From contig JBARZE010000063.1 of assembly GCA_049649525.1 (NCBI GenBank), positions 1 to 64,000 on the forward strand: 64,000 bases of DNA, given 5' to 3'. The notes under the pieces are model-generated. The model ran no database searches. It had not been told where the DNA came from and saw only the letters and a list, made by a program, of their open reading frames with translations. Every line of letters starts with the position of its first letter. Positions within the stretch are counted from its first letter, which is position 1. The position numbers and the translations under genes were made by a program. Source of the stretch: JAAURB01 sp049649525 (GTDB taxonomy: Bacteria > Cyanobacteriota > Cyanobacteriia > Cyanobacteriales > Microcoleaceae). Shown here piece by piece: positions 43,426-52,088 of the stretch.

Positions 43426-45078
43426 ATGGATAAACCAGTTATTCTCACAATAGATGATGATCCAGCAGTTTTGCAAACCATTGCCCGAGATTTACGAAAG
43501 CAATATGGCGATCGCTTTCGGATCATGCGGGCCGACTCTGGTACAACAGCCATTGATGTAACTCAACAGCTTAAACTCAAAGGCAATACGGTAGCTGTAT
43601 TCCTCGCAGATCAACGGATGCCGGGAATGAGTGGGGTGGAATTTTTACAACAAGCCAGTCCGATTTTTCCAGCGGCTAAACGAGCGTTACTCACGGCTTA
43701 TGCTGATACAAATGCCGCTATCGATGCGATTAATAAAGCTCAACTTGATTACTATTTATTGAAGCCTTGGGACCCACCCGAAGAAAAGCTTTATCCGATG
43801 TTGGATGATTTAATTGGGGACTGGCAAGCCAGTTATAAACCGCAATTTCAAGGAGTCAAAATTATTAGCGATCGCTGGTCTCCCAACTCCCATAACCTGA
43901 GAGATTTTCTCGCCCGTAACCAAATTCCTTACCGCTGGCTTGATATTGAACAAAACACAGAAGCCCAACAGCTTGTTAACTATGCAGGAGAAGGAGATAA
44001 TCCCTGTTTACCGTTAGTATTATTGCCAAATGGCGAGAAATTAGTCAAGCCAGACATGTCAGAATTAGCCCACAAGGTGGGGATGCAAACTGAGGCGAGT
44101 AACCCCTTTTATGATTTAGTGATTGTGGGTGGGGGGCCTGCCGGACTCGCTGCAGCGGTCTATGGCGCTTCAGAAGGCTTACGGACTGTGATGATCGAGC
44201 GCGAAGCCCCAGGGGGACAAGCCGGGACCAGTTCTCGAATTGAAAATTATTTAGGGTTTCCAGTGGGTTTGAGTGGGGCAGATCTAGCCCGACGTGCTGT
44301 GACTCAGGCGAAACGTTTTGGGGTCGAAATTCTCACGCCGCAAGAGGTGAACATTCTGCAAACTGAGGATAACTATCATACTGTTACTCTCTCAGACAAT
44401 AGTGAAATTAGCTGTCATGCCCTTATTCTGGCGATGGGTGTGTCTTGGCGACGGCTAAAAGTTCCGGGAGTTGAGAAATTTACAGGCGCTGGCGTGTATT
44501 ATGGTGCGGCTCAAACTGAAGCGGCTGCTTGTCAGAATGAGGATGTTTATGTTGTCGGTGGGGCCAATTCTGCTGGCCAAGCGGCGATGTATTTTTCTAA
44601 ATATGCCCGCAAGGTGACAATATTAGTGCGAGGCGACTCTCTGACGAAAAGTATGTCACAGTATTTAATCGATCAAATTGATCAAACAGATAATATTGAG
44701 GTTTTGTGTTTTCATAGTGTAGTAGAAGCTCAAGGAGGCGATCGCCTCGAAAAGATTTTAGTCAAAGATTCTCAAACCGATGAAGTGAAGACGTTTGAGA
44801 CGAATTCTCTGTTTATCTTTATCGGAGCTAGCCCCAGTACAGAATGGCTAGAGGATACACTACAACGGGATCAACGCGGCTTTATTTATACAGGCCCTGA
44901 TGTCCCCCAGAATACACCGTGGCCATTAGAGCGCGACCGCTTTTTACTCGAAACCAGTGTACCCGGTATTTTTGCTGTGGGTGATGTCCGTCAGGGTTCG
45001 GTTAAACGGGTGGCTTCCGGTGTCGGTGAAGGGTCTATTTGTGTACAGTTTGTTCACTATTATCTGGCTCAATTATAA
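43426..45078 (+). CDS. REC - glutaredoxin-like - thioredoxin-reductase-like fusion (551 aa)
   Basis: A response regulator fused to a flavoprotein. REC spans about residues 3-125 (ILTIDDDPAVL, phospho-Asp in VFLADQRMPGMSG, Lys in YYLLKPWD). A glutaredoxin-like segment (about 140-225) has SPNS (ISDRWSPNSHNLRDFL) where CPxC is expected, then CLPLVLLPNGEKLVKP. A thioredoxin-reductase-like FAD/NAD domain spans about 228-550 (DLVIVGGGPAGLAAAVYGA, GGQAGTSSRIENYLGF, VYVVGGANSAGQAAMYF, GIFAVGDVR) but lacks the CATC redox pair (YYGAAQTEAAAC instead). It may therefore sense, or only bind, flavin and NAD(P)H. ATG at 43426 is preferred to TTG at 43420. The downstream histidine kinase is the probable partner. 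Confidence 0.9.
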   Translation: MDKPVILTIDDDPAVLQTIARDLRKQYGDRFRIMRADSGTTAIDVTQQLKLKGNTVAVFLADQRMPGMSGVEFLQQASPIFPAAKRALLTAYADTNAAIDAINKAQLDYYLLKPWDPPEEKLYPMLDDLIGDWQASYKPQFQGVKIISDRWSPNSHNLRDFLARNQIPYRWLDIEQNTEAQQLVNYAGEGDNPCLPLVLLPNGEKLVKPDMSELAHKVGMQTEASNPFYDLVIVGGGPAGLAAAVYGASEGLRTVMIEREAPGGQAGTSSRIENYLGFPVGLSGADLARRAVTQAKRFGVEILTPQEVNILQTEDNYHTVTLSDNSEISCHALILAMGVSWRRLKVPGVEKFTGAGVYYGAAQTEAAACQNEDVYVVGGANSAGQAAMYFSKYARKVTILVRGDSLTKSMSQYLIDQIDQTDNIEVLCFHSVVEAQGGDRLEKILVKDSQTDEVKTFETNSLFIFIGASPSTEWLEDTLQRDQRGFIYTGPDVPQNTPWPLERDRFLLETSVPGIFAVGDVRQGSVKRVASGVGEGSICVQFVHYYLAQL

Positions 45079-45164
45079 GAGGCACTCTTGCACTATACGC
45101 AAATCGGTAAGTAGGGAACGGGGAATGGGGAACAGTCAAGAGAATTCTCAAACCGATCAAAAAT

Positions 45165-45232
45165 CCTGTACGGGCGTATTGCAATGTGCCCCTACTCCTT
45201 ACGGGGGTGTCTCTACATACTCACAACTCACT
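45165..45232. repeat. GC-rich dispersed repeat (GTACGGGCGTATTGCAAT family)
   Basis: Between the redox regulator and the kinase is TGTACGGGCGTATTGCAATG followed by TGCCCCTACTCC, a near-palindrome around TATTGCAATG. Such elements are common between cyanobacterial genes. It overlaps the longest possible 5' extension of the kinase ORF, which argues against that start. Confidence 0.5.
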
Positions 45233-45248
45233 ACCCCAAAAAATCATT

Positions 45249-46661
45249 ATGCTTTGTCCTCCAGCTCTAACACAGATAGAACCGTTTCATCTTTTACCTG
45301 CCGAACGTTTAGAATGGATTTGCGATCGCAGTGAATATATTCAGCTAAAGCCGGGGGAAGTTCTCGTCCGAGAAGGCGAACCTGTTAAAGGCTTTTTTAT
45401 GCAGTTGAATGGCTCAATTACTGTGACTCGTCTGAGTAATGGGGTTGATATTCCTATTGGTCGTCATCAAGGCTATGCCTTTTTTGGAGAAATTCAAGTC
45501 TTAACAGAAGATTTAGTTCCGGTTACCTTAACAGCAGACGTAGAAACGGATCTTTTTCGTTTAAATTGTCCTGATTTTTTAGATTTACTCCACAGTTGCC
45601 GGGAGTTTGAAAAAGAGATTTTCCGGATGGTGAGTAAACGTCTGCGGGGTTTAGAATCTTTTATCCGAAATCGCGAAAAAATGGCGGCTTTAGGCACACT
45701 GGCGGCAGGTTTAGCTCATGAATTAAACAATCCAGCAGCGGCTTTAGTCCGGGTATTAAAAGATGTGCAACCCGCTATTGTTGAACTGCAACGGATGAAT
45801 TTAGTCTCGGGTCAAAAACAAATCAGTCAAGAACATACTCAACAATGGCTCGATGTCCGAGATCGGGGGTATGAGGCGATCGCCAATCCCAAAAACGATC
45901 CGATGATGCAGGCAGACTATGAAGATGCCCTGGGAGAATGGCTAGAAGATTATGGGGTAGAAAATGCTTGGCAGTTAGCCGAACCCCTTGCAGCAGGAGA
46001 GGTACAGCCCGAAACGTTAGACTCCCTTATAGACCGTTGGCGAGATGATTCTACGGAGCTACGGGATATGGGTATTCGTTGGTTAGCGCTGTCTTTTGAT
46101 GTGATGAACATGATTAAAAATGGCCTCGATGGGGCTGAGCGGATCTCAACGTTGGTACAATCCATGAAATCCTATTCCTATATGGATCGTAGCGCCCAAC
46201 AGCAGATTAATATCCATAATGGCATTGAAGATACCTTACGCTTATTTGCCTTTAAGCTGAAGTATGGGATTAAAGTTGAACGTCATTACACTCAAGATCT
46301 ACCGGAAATTACGGCGTTTGGTAGTGAGCTAAACCAAGTGTGGACAAATTTGATTGATAATGCGGTCGATGCCTTGAATGAAGGTAAACCGGATAATGCA
46401 CCCCCGACAATTATCATTCGTACTTGTCAGAAGAACAATGATTTACGAGTTGAAATTGAAGATAATGGCCCCGGTATTCCTGAAGAGATTAGAAACCGTA
46501 TTCTTGAACCCTTTTTCACCACAAAACCCATGGGCAAAGGATCGGGACTCGGACTAGATTTAGTGCGGCGAATTATCGAAAATCGCCATCGGGGTAGTTT
46601 GATGATTGAGTCTCAACCCGGAAAAACCTGTTTTGTGGTGTTATTGCCGATCAACCAATGA
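45249..46661 (+). CDS. sensor histidine kinase with cyclic-nucleotide-binding domain (470 aa)
   Basis: A cytoplasmic two-component kinase. The N-terminal cNMP-binding domain (about residues 10-120) contains LKPGEVLVREGEPVKGFFMQLNGSI and GYAFFGEIQVL. The phospho-acceptor His lies in LAAGLAHELNNPAAAL. The ATPase domain has NLIDNAVDAL (N box), EDNGPGIPEEI (G1), ILEPFFTTKPMGKGSGLGLDLVRRI (F and G2 boxes). I chose ATG at 45249 since the upstream part of the ORF falls in a dispersed repeat. It is adjacent to the REC-TrxR-like fusion and probably signals to it. Confidence 0.92.
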   Translation: MLCPPALTQIEPFHLLPAERLEWICDRSEYIQLKPGEVLVREGEPVKGFFMQLNGSITVTRLSNGVDIPIGRHQGYAFFGEIQVLTEDLVPVTLTADVETDLFRLNCPDFLDLLHSCREFEKEIFRMVSKRLRGLESFIRNREKMAALGTLAAGLAHELNNPAAALVRVLKDVQPAIVELQRMNLVSGQKQISQEHTQQWLDVRDRGYEAIANPKNDPMMQADYEDALGEWLEDYGVENAWQLAEPLAAGEVQPETLDSLIDRWRDDSTELRDMGIRWLALSFDVMNMIKNGLDGAERISTLVQSMKSYSYMDRSAQQQINIHNGIEDTLRLFAFKLKYGIKVERHYTQDLPEITAFGSELNQVWTNLIDNAVDALNEGKPDNAPPTIIIRTCQKNNDLRVEIEDNGPGIPEEIRNRILEPFFTTKPMGKGSGLGLDLVRRIIENRHRGSLMIESQPGKTCFVVLLPINQ

Positions 46662-46761
46662 AGTCTAGAACCCTTCAGTCTCGAATGCAATCAATGAAGT
46701 ATCCTGATCGATGAGAAACTACTAAGAAAATACTCTCAAGATTTGGAGTTTAATTAATCCT

Positions 46762-47988
46762 ATGAGAAAAGGTCAATATATTATTCTTTGTGATACTCAA
46801 CAGCCCGATTTGGGCGATCCCTTTTCGGGTCGTTCCTCAGCGCCGATGGCAGTTCCGTTGAGTATGGCGACGGCTACAGGGGGGGTGGGGATGCGAGTAG
46901 AAGTCGAAGAGTTAGACAAAAGCGATATTGCCGATCTCAGACGCGATCCTGAGGTAGTCAGTATTGCCCCGGCGATGCCGATACAGCTAATTAAACCCAC
47001 CGCAATTGAATCGGCTGAAACTCGGACAACCAGCGGCACCACTTGGGGGATTGAAGTAACGGGGGCGGCGGCGAGTCCGTTCAGCGGTCAAGGGATCAAG
47101 GTTGCCGTACTCGATACTGGGATTGATGCTAACCACGAAGCATTTCAAGGGGTTCAACTGGTTCAGCGAGATTTCACCGGAGAAGGAGATGGTGATAGTA
47201 ATGGTCATGGGACTCACTGTGCGGGGACGATCTTCGGACAGGCGGTGAATGGCTATCGGTTTGGAGTCGCCCCAGGAATTGAAACAGCCATTATTGGTAA
47301 AGTATTAGGCTCTCAAGGGGGGGGTTCAACCCAACAAATTTATGAGGCGATTTTGTGGGCCATGCAGGAAGGGGCACATATCATTTCAATGTCTCTCGGG
47401 TTAGATTTTCCCGGTTTAGTTCAGCGGTTAGTGGAGAGTGATTATCCCGTTGATTTAGCCACTTCCTTGGCCTTAGAAGACTACCGGGCAAATGTACGCC
47501 TGTTTGAACGTTTAGCCCAATTAGCACAAGCGAGAGGGGCATTTTTCCAAGGGACATTGATGATTGCAGCTTCGGGTAATGAAAGCAAGCGAGATATTGA
47601 TCCCAGCTACGAAGTGGCTGTTGCACCCCCGGCGGCTGCAGAAGGTATTCTATCGGTTGGGGCGCTGCAAACGACCGGAGAACCCCACAACGCCCTCACG
47701 GTCGGGACTTTCTCCAATACCGGCCCCAATGTGTCTGGCCCTGGGGTAAAGATTTACTCCGCTCAAACTGGGGGGGGATATGTCGAATTAACCGGCACCA
47801 GCATGGCTACTCCTCATGTGGCGGGAATTGCGGCTCTTTGGGGAGAAAAGTTATTATCCATTCGCAATTCAATTCCCATCTCTCAATTGAGTGCTTTACT
47901 GGTGGGCCAAGCTACAATCGATCGCCTTGCGCGTGATTTTGATCCCCTCGATGTGGGGGCAGGTTTAGTCCAAGCGCCTTTAGTTTAG
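46762..47988 (+). CDS. subtilisin-like serine peptidase, S8 family (408 aa)
   Basis: A subtilase with the full catalytic triad: Asp in VAVLDTGIDANHEAF, His in DSNGHGTHCAGTI and Ser in GTSMATPHVAGIAALW, with the oxyanion Asn region IAASGNESKRD. Residues about 1-85 look like an I9-type inhibitor propeptide (ELDKSDIADLRRDPEVVSIAP), but no signal peptide precedes it. It is probably cytoplasmic or exported by an unrecognised route. The length and domain order match ordinary subtilases. No maturation targets are nearby. Confidence 0.9.
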   Translation: MRKGQYIILCDTQQPDLGDPFSGRSSAPMAVPLSMATATGGVGMRVEVEELDKSDIADLRRDPEVVSIAPAMPIQLIKPTAIESAETRTTSGTTWGIEVTGAAASPFSGQGIKVAVLDTGIDANHEAFQGVQLVQRDFTGEGDGDSNGHGTHCAGTIFGQAVNGYRFGVAPGIETAIIGKVLGSQGGGSTQQIYEAILWAMQEGAHIISMSLGLDFPGLVQRLVESDYPVDLATSLALEDYRANVRLFERLAQLAQARGAFFQGTLMIAASGNESKRDIDPSYEVAVAPPAAAEGILSVGALQTTGEPHNALTVGTFSNTGPNVSGPGVKIYSAQTGGGYVELTGTSMATPHVAGIAALWGEKLLSIRNSIPISQLSALLVGQATIDRLARDFDPLDVGAGLVQAPLV

Positions 47989-48110
47989 AGAGTGTAGGGC
48001 GTAGGATAACTGTTCTCTTTTCTCCGTCGCTCCTGCGCTCTTGCTGCACCTAGCCTCCTGCGCCCCTAGTCTCCCCTTCTGCACCTCGTCTCCCCTTGCT
48101 ATCACCACAA
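47989..48110. repeat. GC-rich minisatellite (CTCCTGCGCCCCTAGTCTCC-type)
   Basis: Tandem GC-rich units (CTCCTGCGC, CTGCACCT, GTCTCCCCTT) lie between the subtilase and the DCC protein gene. The repeats run into the end of the DCC gene and encode its last 15 or so residues, so part of the tract is coding. Confidence 0.6.
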
Positions 48111-48496
48111 CAACCGGGATAAGCGGATTGATATGTGCTAGAACGTTGGCCAAAAAGAGTATAACGATGATCGCGGATTTGTTCATATACCCGGTCGCCC
48201 ATCCATTTTAAGCCGGGTAATGTTTGGTAGGCGGTAATAAAAATATCACCACCCGGTAAACGTTTACCAATTTCTTCAGCCGCATCACTCCCTTGCCAGC
48301 GACGAGTAGGGCGATCGCCATCAACCAAAATCATTCCCAATTCACAATCGGTTGAGGTTAATCCTAGCCGACTTAGTTCTGTTGGATCTTGCATCGGAGT
48401 ATACTGAAACTGTTGACCTTGATCCAAGCTTTCCAGTAATTGAACCAATGTCACACAAAGATTACAATTTCCATCATAAATTACATGATCTTTCAT
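48050..48496 (-). CDS. DCC-family (DUF393) thiol-disulfide-like protein (148 aa)
   Basis: A DUF393/DCC-family protein, predicted thioredoxin-like. The N-terminal motif IYDGNCNLCVTLV gives the DxxCxxC signature (Asp and the two Cys). Then come PMQDPTELSRLGL and GSDAAEEIGKRLPGG, and the C-terminal helix YEQIRDHRYTLFG. Usual family members are about 130 residues. Here the tail (DSKGRRGAEGETRGAGG) is encoded by a GC-rich minisatellite and is probably not part of the fold. The start is ATG at 48496. Confidence 0.88.
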   Translation of the reverse strand: MKDHVIYDGNCNLCVTLVQLLESLDQGQQFQYTPMQDPTELSRLGLTSTDCELGMILVDGDRPTRRWQGSDAAEEIGKRLPGGDIFITAYQTLPGLKWMGDRVYEQIRDHRYTLFGQRSSTYQSAYPGCCGDSKGRRGAEGETRGAGG

Positions 48497-48560
48497 GGCA
48501 AAATTAATGATAATTTGGTGGACAGATTAAGTTTAATCTATTCATCGTAAAAAGTTTAAA

Positions 48561-49364
48561 ATGAGTCGTCAATTTATGTTAAATCTGCCAGCTAAACTAG
48601 AAGCCTATCGTCCTCAACTGGAAAAAACAATTAAGCCTTTTGTCGAAATTGAAATTGAACCGGGTGAGAACCTCACAATCGGGCAAAGCAAGTTCGGTGG
48701 GGTTCCCTATTTTCCGAAAGAGATGGAATATCCTCAGACGACTGATGGCAAGTATCTTTATCTTTTAGCACAAATCAACTTCTTAGAAGTTCCTGCTTTA
48801 GAGGGATTTCCTCAAAAAGGCATTTTACAGTTTTATATCGCCGATGATGGCTTATATGGAGCCGATTTTGCACAACTCACTCAACAGAATGGCTTTCGGG
48901 TTTTATATTTCGAGAAACCCAATTTAAGTCCTAAAAAATTAATTGATGATTTTAGCTTTCTTCGTGAACCGGATGATTTACCGATTAATCCTATTAACCA
49001 ATGTTATAGCCTGAAATTTTCTCAGCAGCATGAATTCATTAGTCCTCATGATTATCGCTGTTTACAGTTACTCGGAGATCAATTAGAAAATACTATTGCT
49101 GATTATATTGATGAACAGTGGGATGAAGAGGATGATTTATTTAATTCTTGTGGTCATAAACTCGGTGGATATCCTTGTTTTGTTCAAGATGATCCTCGCG
49201 AAAGTAATGGCAATTCAGAAGAATATTATGAGTTGTTATTACAAATAGATTCAGAAGAAGAGATGATGTGGGGAGATGCAGGAGTTTGTAATTTCTTCAT
49301 TAAACCCTCAGATTTAAAGCAAAAAAACTTTAGCGATATTTTATATAATTGGGATTGTGGTTAA
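48561..49364 (+). CDS. YwqG-family (DUF1963) protein (267 aa)
   Basis: A DUF1963/YwqG-family protein of unknown function. The beta-rich core has IGQSKFGGVPYFPKEMEYP, LYLLAQINFLEVPALEGFP, KGILQFYIADDGLYGAD, and later GHKLGGYPCFVQDDPR, a repeated GG-x-P motif typical of the family, then WGDAGVCNFFIKPSDL. It is soluble and intracellular by sequence. The length is typical for the family. It is divergent from the DCC gene. Confidence 0.88.
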   Translation: MSRQFMLNLPAKLEAYRPQLEKTIKPFVEIEIEPGENLTIGQSKFGGVPYFPKEMEYPQTTDGKYLYLLAQINFLEVPALEGFPQKGILQFYIADDGLYGADFAQLTQQNGFRVLYFEKPNLSPKKLIDDFSFLREPDDLPINPINQCYSLKFSQQHEFISPHDYRCLQLLGDQLENTIADYIDEQWDEEDDLFNSCGHKLGGYPCFVQDDPRESNGNSEEYYELLLQIDSEEEMMWGDAGVCNFFIKPSDLKQKNFSDILYNWDCG

Positions 49365-49377
49365 TTGTTTGATGATT

Positions 49378-52071
49378 TTAGGTTATTTTCATAACTTTTA
49401 TCAGTTGTTTTAGGTCTGTTAAATTGACCCAAATATCTTCTGTTAACGGATTTTGATACATTAATGTCCGAATCGGATAACAAGGAAATGCTTCTCCGGT
49501 TAAACCATAATGTTCAAGTCCTAAATACTGGCTAATAACCCAATAATAATGTCGATTATAATGGGGAGAAACAAACTCAGCTACTTTAGCCAGTTTATTG
49601 CAAAAAACAATATTAGTTAAACCCGAACCATGAGGGGCAATAATTACTTTAGCCTGAGAAAATAAAGCCACTTGTTCAGTGAAAGAAAGAGATTCTAACT
49701 GAATAGAAACAAAGCCGTATTTGCTGAGTTCTTCCAGGACTTTGGTTTCGTTTAAAACGCGGCGGTGTCTGGCATTCTTTCTACTAATATAAACTCGTTC
49801 AGGATAACCGGATTTTGCTTTAATTTCTGGTGTTAAAAATGTCTTTCTGAGAAAATCAATTCCCCAAGGTTCTAACCAGCCTAAATATCCGGCAAAAGAA
49901 GGAACAATTAATTGAGTGGCTTGAATATGGGGAAATTGATCGCTTTCTAATATTTTATTCAGGGGAATTCCGAGTTTTTGTAATGTTTCTCGTTGAAAAG
50001 GAAGATGAATACTATTAACCAGAAATTTATCAATTTGATCGAGATTAATTCCACTCCGTCTTAATAATTCAATTCGAGGTAAAATATCCACCATCCAATG
50101 GAAATAAATATGTCCAGACAAACCAGATAAAACGGCAACAGACCCCTCAATTTTTTGCAGCGGTGGCAATTGCGTCTGTTGAAAGATTTGGTGTTGCTGA
50201 GGATGATAACTTGTACATCCAGGAAGTTGTCCGGGATAATCTCGAGAAACATCTGCGAGTAATTGATTATCCGGAGTTATAATAGCAATCGCTTTACAAA
50301 CATTCCAGTAATTAATTTGAGGAGTAATCCAAGTTTTCCCTTGAGGAATAACTGCGACAAATTGATTAATTGATTCATCAGAAATTTGCTTTTTTTGAGA
50401 ATTGATATAAATATTATTGCCTAAATTAATAAGTTCTAATTGCTGAAAAATTTGATGTACACAAGTCTGACATTCTAAACCCGCACAAGCAGAGGATTCA
50501 GGTTCAGCATATTGTTGATTAGATTGTACTATTCTTAAAGGAAAATAGTATTTTTCTAACTGATTTTGTTGAAGCCATTCTAAAGTAGAAAATATAATAT
50601 TATTAGGTGGATGACGTTCAATATTTGTAGAGTTTATATTTTGCTCTATTGTTAATCTAGATAGAGAAATACTATTCGTGTCTTGCTGCTCTTGCAAAGC
50701 TTGATGATAATATTGAATCGCTGATTGATAACGCTGTTGTTGTTCACAACAATATCCGAGCAAAAAGTTTATTTCTACTTGATATTGTTGGGATAAATTA
50801 GTAATATTTTGAGCATAACAACAAATTGTATAGGCGGCATTCCAGCGATTTTGAATGATCAAACATTCAGCTAATTTGAAATAAACTTCAATATGATTCG
50901 GCTGAATTTGAATAGCTTTATGATAATAAAAAATAGCGGATTCTACCTGACCATATTCAAATAATACATTACCACAATAATAATAAATATTAGCGAGTTG
51001 TTGATAAATCTTAGTATGATAAACCGTTAAATCAAATTGTTGTAAACTTTGTAGAAAATGAGCGCAGGCAATTTGAGCGGATAAGAATTGATCGCTTTGA
51101 GCATCTACTAATGATAATGAAGCAAAGCGATCGCAAAAAGCATTCACCCATTTCGATTCAATTGTAATCGCAGTTTGAAAACAAATCATTGCTTCATCTA
51201 GTTTTCCTTGCGCCATTAATGAGTATCCACAATCTCCGTAAGTTAATAAATTATCTGGATAAATTTCTAGCGCTTGATAAAAATATAAAATCGCTTTATC
51301 ATGCTGATTTTGCTGCTGCCAAATTTTGCCTAAATTATGATAAACAGCGGATAAATTAGGTTCAATTTCAATTGCTTTTTGATAAGCTGTAATTGCTGCT
51401 GTTGGATTTCCGAGTGCTATTAATGCTTGGGCTAAACTGTTATATCCTAAAGCAAAATCCGGCTCAAGCCTTAGACTGGTTTGAAATAAACTCAAAGCAG
51501 ATTCAGCTTGATCTTGCTGCAACAATAAGCACCCTAAGTTATAGTAAGCTTTTGCACAATCTGGAAATCGATTAATAGTTTCTTCTAATAGTTTGATAAC
51601 GGTTTCTGTCTTACCCTGCTCATTTAATCTTAGGGCTAAATTTAGATAAGCTTTAACATAGGCTGGATTTTGTCTAATCGCTTCTTGATGATGTTTTATA
51701 GCCGCTTTTATTTGACCTTGTTGATATAAAACTAAGCCATAATAATCATGAATTTCTGGCCAATTCCAACGAATCTTTAAGGCTTTTTGATAATAATATG
51801 CAGCTTCATTTGTCCAGCCGACATCGCGAGAAAGCTGGGCTAAATAAACATAGGCTTCGGCATGATTGGGCTGAGTTTTAATTGCCTGTCGATAAGCTTC
51901 CATCGCTAGCCCATATTCGGTTTGCTGCTCATAAATATTCCCCTGGAAAATATAAGCAACTGCATCACTCGGAAACTCAGATATAAGCTTTTGACAACTT
52001 TCTAACGCTTCATCTAAATCACCTTTGTTAATCGATTCTTTAACTGCTTCTAGCCTATGTTGAATATCCAT
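49378..52071 (-). CDS. TPR-GT61 (DUF563) glycosyltransferase (897 aa)
   Basis: Residues about 1-480 form a long TPR array (at least a dozen 34-residue units; for example AVAYIFQGNIYEQQTEYGLA, AEAYVYLAQLSRDVGWTNEA, SAVYHNLGKIWQQQNQHDKA). A Cys cluster (CAGLECQTC) at about 540 precedes a GT61/DUF563 glycosyltransferase domain: YFHWMVDILPRIELLRRSG, FVSIQLESLSFTEQVALFSQ, AKVIIAPHGSGLTNIVFCN. GT61 enzymes include xylosyl- and GlcNAc-transferases; here it probably acts on a protein or surface glycan. With the TIGR03032-TPR gene at 3.8 kb, the window holds two TPR-fused sugar enzymes. The start is ATG at 52071. Confidence 0.9.
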   Translation of the reverse strand: MDIQHRLEAVKESINKGDLDEALESCQKLISEFPSDAVAYIFQGNIYEQQTEYGLAMEAYRQAIKTQPNHAEAYVYLAQLSRDVGWTNEAAYYYQKALKIRWNWPEIHDYYGLVLYQQGQIKAAIKHHQEAIRQNPAYVKAYLNLALRLNEQGKTETVIKLLEETINRFPDCAKAYYNLGCLLLQQDQAESALSLFQTSLRLEPDFALGYNSLAQALIALGNPTAAITAYQKAIEIEPNLSAVYHNLGKIWQQQNQHDKAILYFYQALEIYPDNLLTYGDCGYSLMAQGKLDEAMICFQTAITIESKWVNAFCDRFASLSLVDAQSDQFLSAQIACAHFLQSLQQFDLTVYHTKIYQQLANIYYYCGNVLFEYGQVESAIFYYHKAIQIQPNHIEVYFKLAECLIIQNRWNAAYTICCYAQNITNLSQQYQVEINFLLGYCCEQQQRYQSAIQYYHQALQEQQDTNSISLSRLTIEQNINSTNIERHPPNNIIFSTLEWLQQNQLEKYYFPLRIVQSNQQYAEPESSACAGLECQTCVHQIFQQLELINLGNNIYINSQKKQISDESINQFVAVIPQGKTWITPQINYWNVCKAIAIITPDNQLLADVSRDYPGQLPGCTSYHPQQHQIFQQTQLPPLQKIEGSVAVLSGLSGHIYFHWMVDILPRIELLRRSGINLDQIDKFLVNSIHLPFQRETLQKLGIPLNKILESDQFPHIQATQLIVPSFAGYLGWLEPWGIDFLRKTFLTPEIKAKSGYPERVYISRKNARHRRVLNETKVLEELSKYGFVSIQLESLSFTEQVALFSQAKVIIAPHGSGLTNIVFCNKLAKVAEFVSPHYNRHYYWVISQYLGLEHYGLTGEAFPCYPIRTLMYQNPLTEDIWVNLTDLKQLIKVMKIT

Positions 52072-52088
52072 TAATTATTTTAGCTTAA

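Noticed and set aside
44957..45334. 125-aa ORF bridging the redox regulator and kinase
   Set aside because: Out-of-frame shadow of two strong genes crossing a dispersed repeat.
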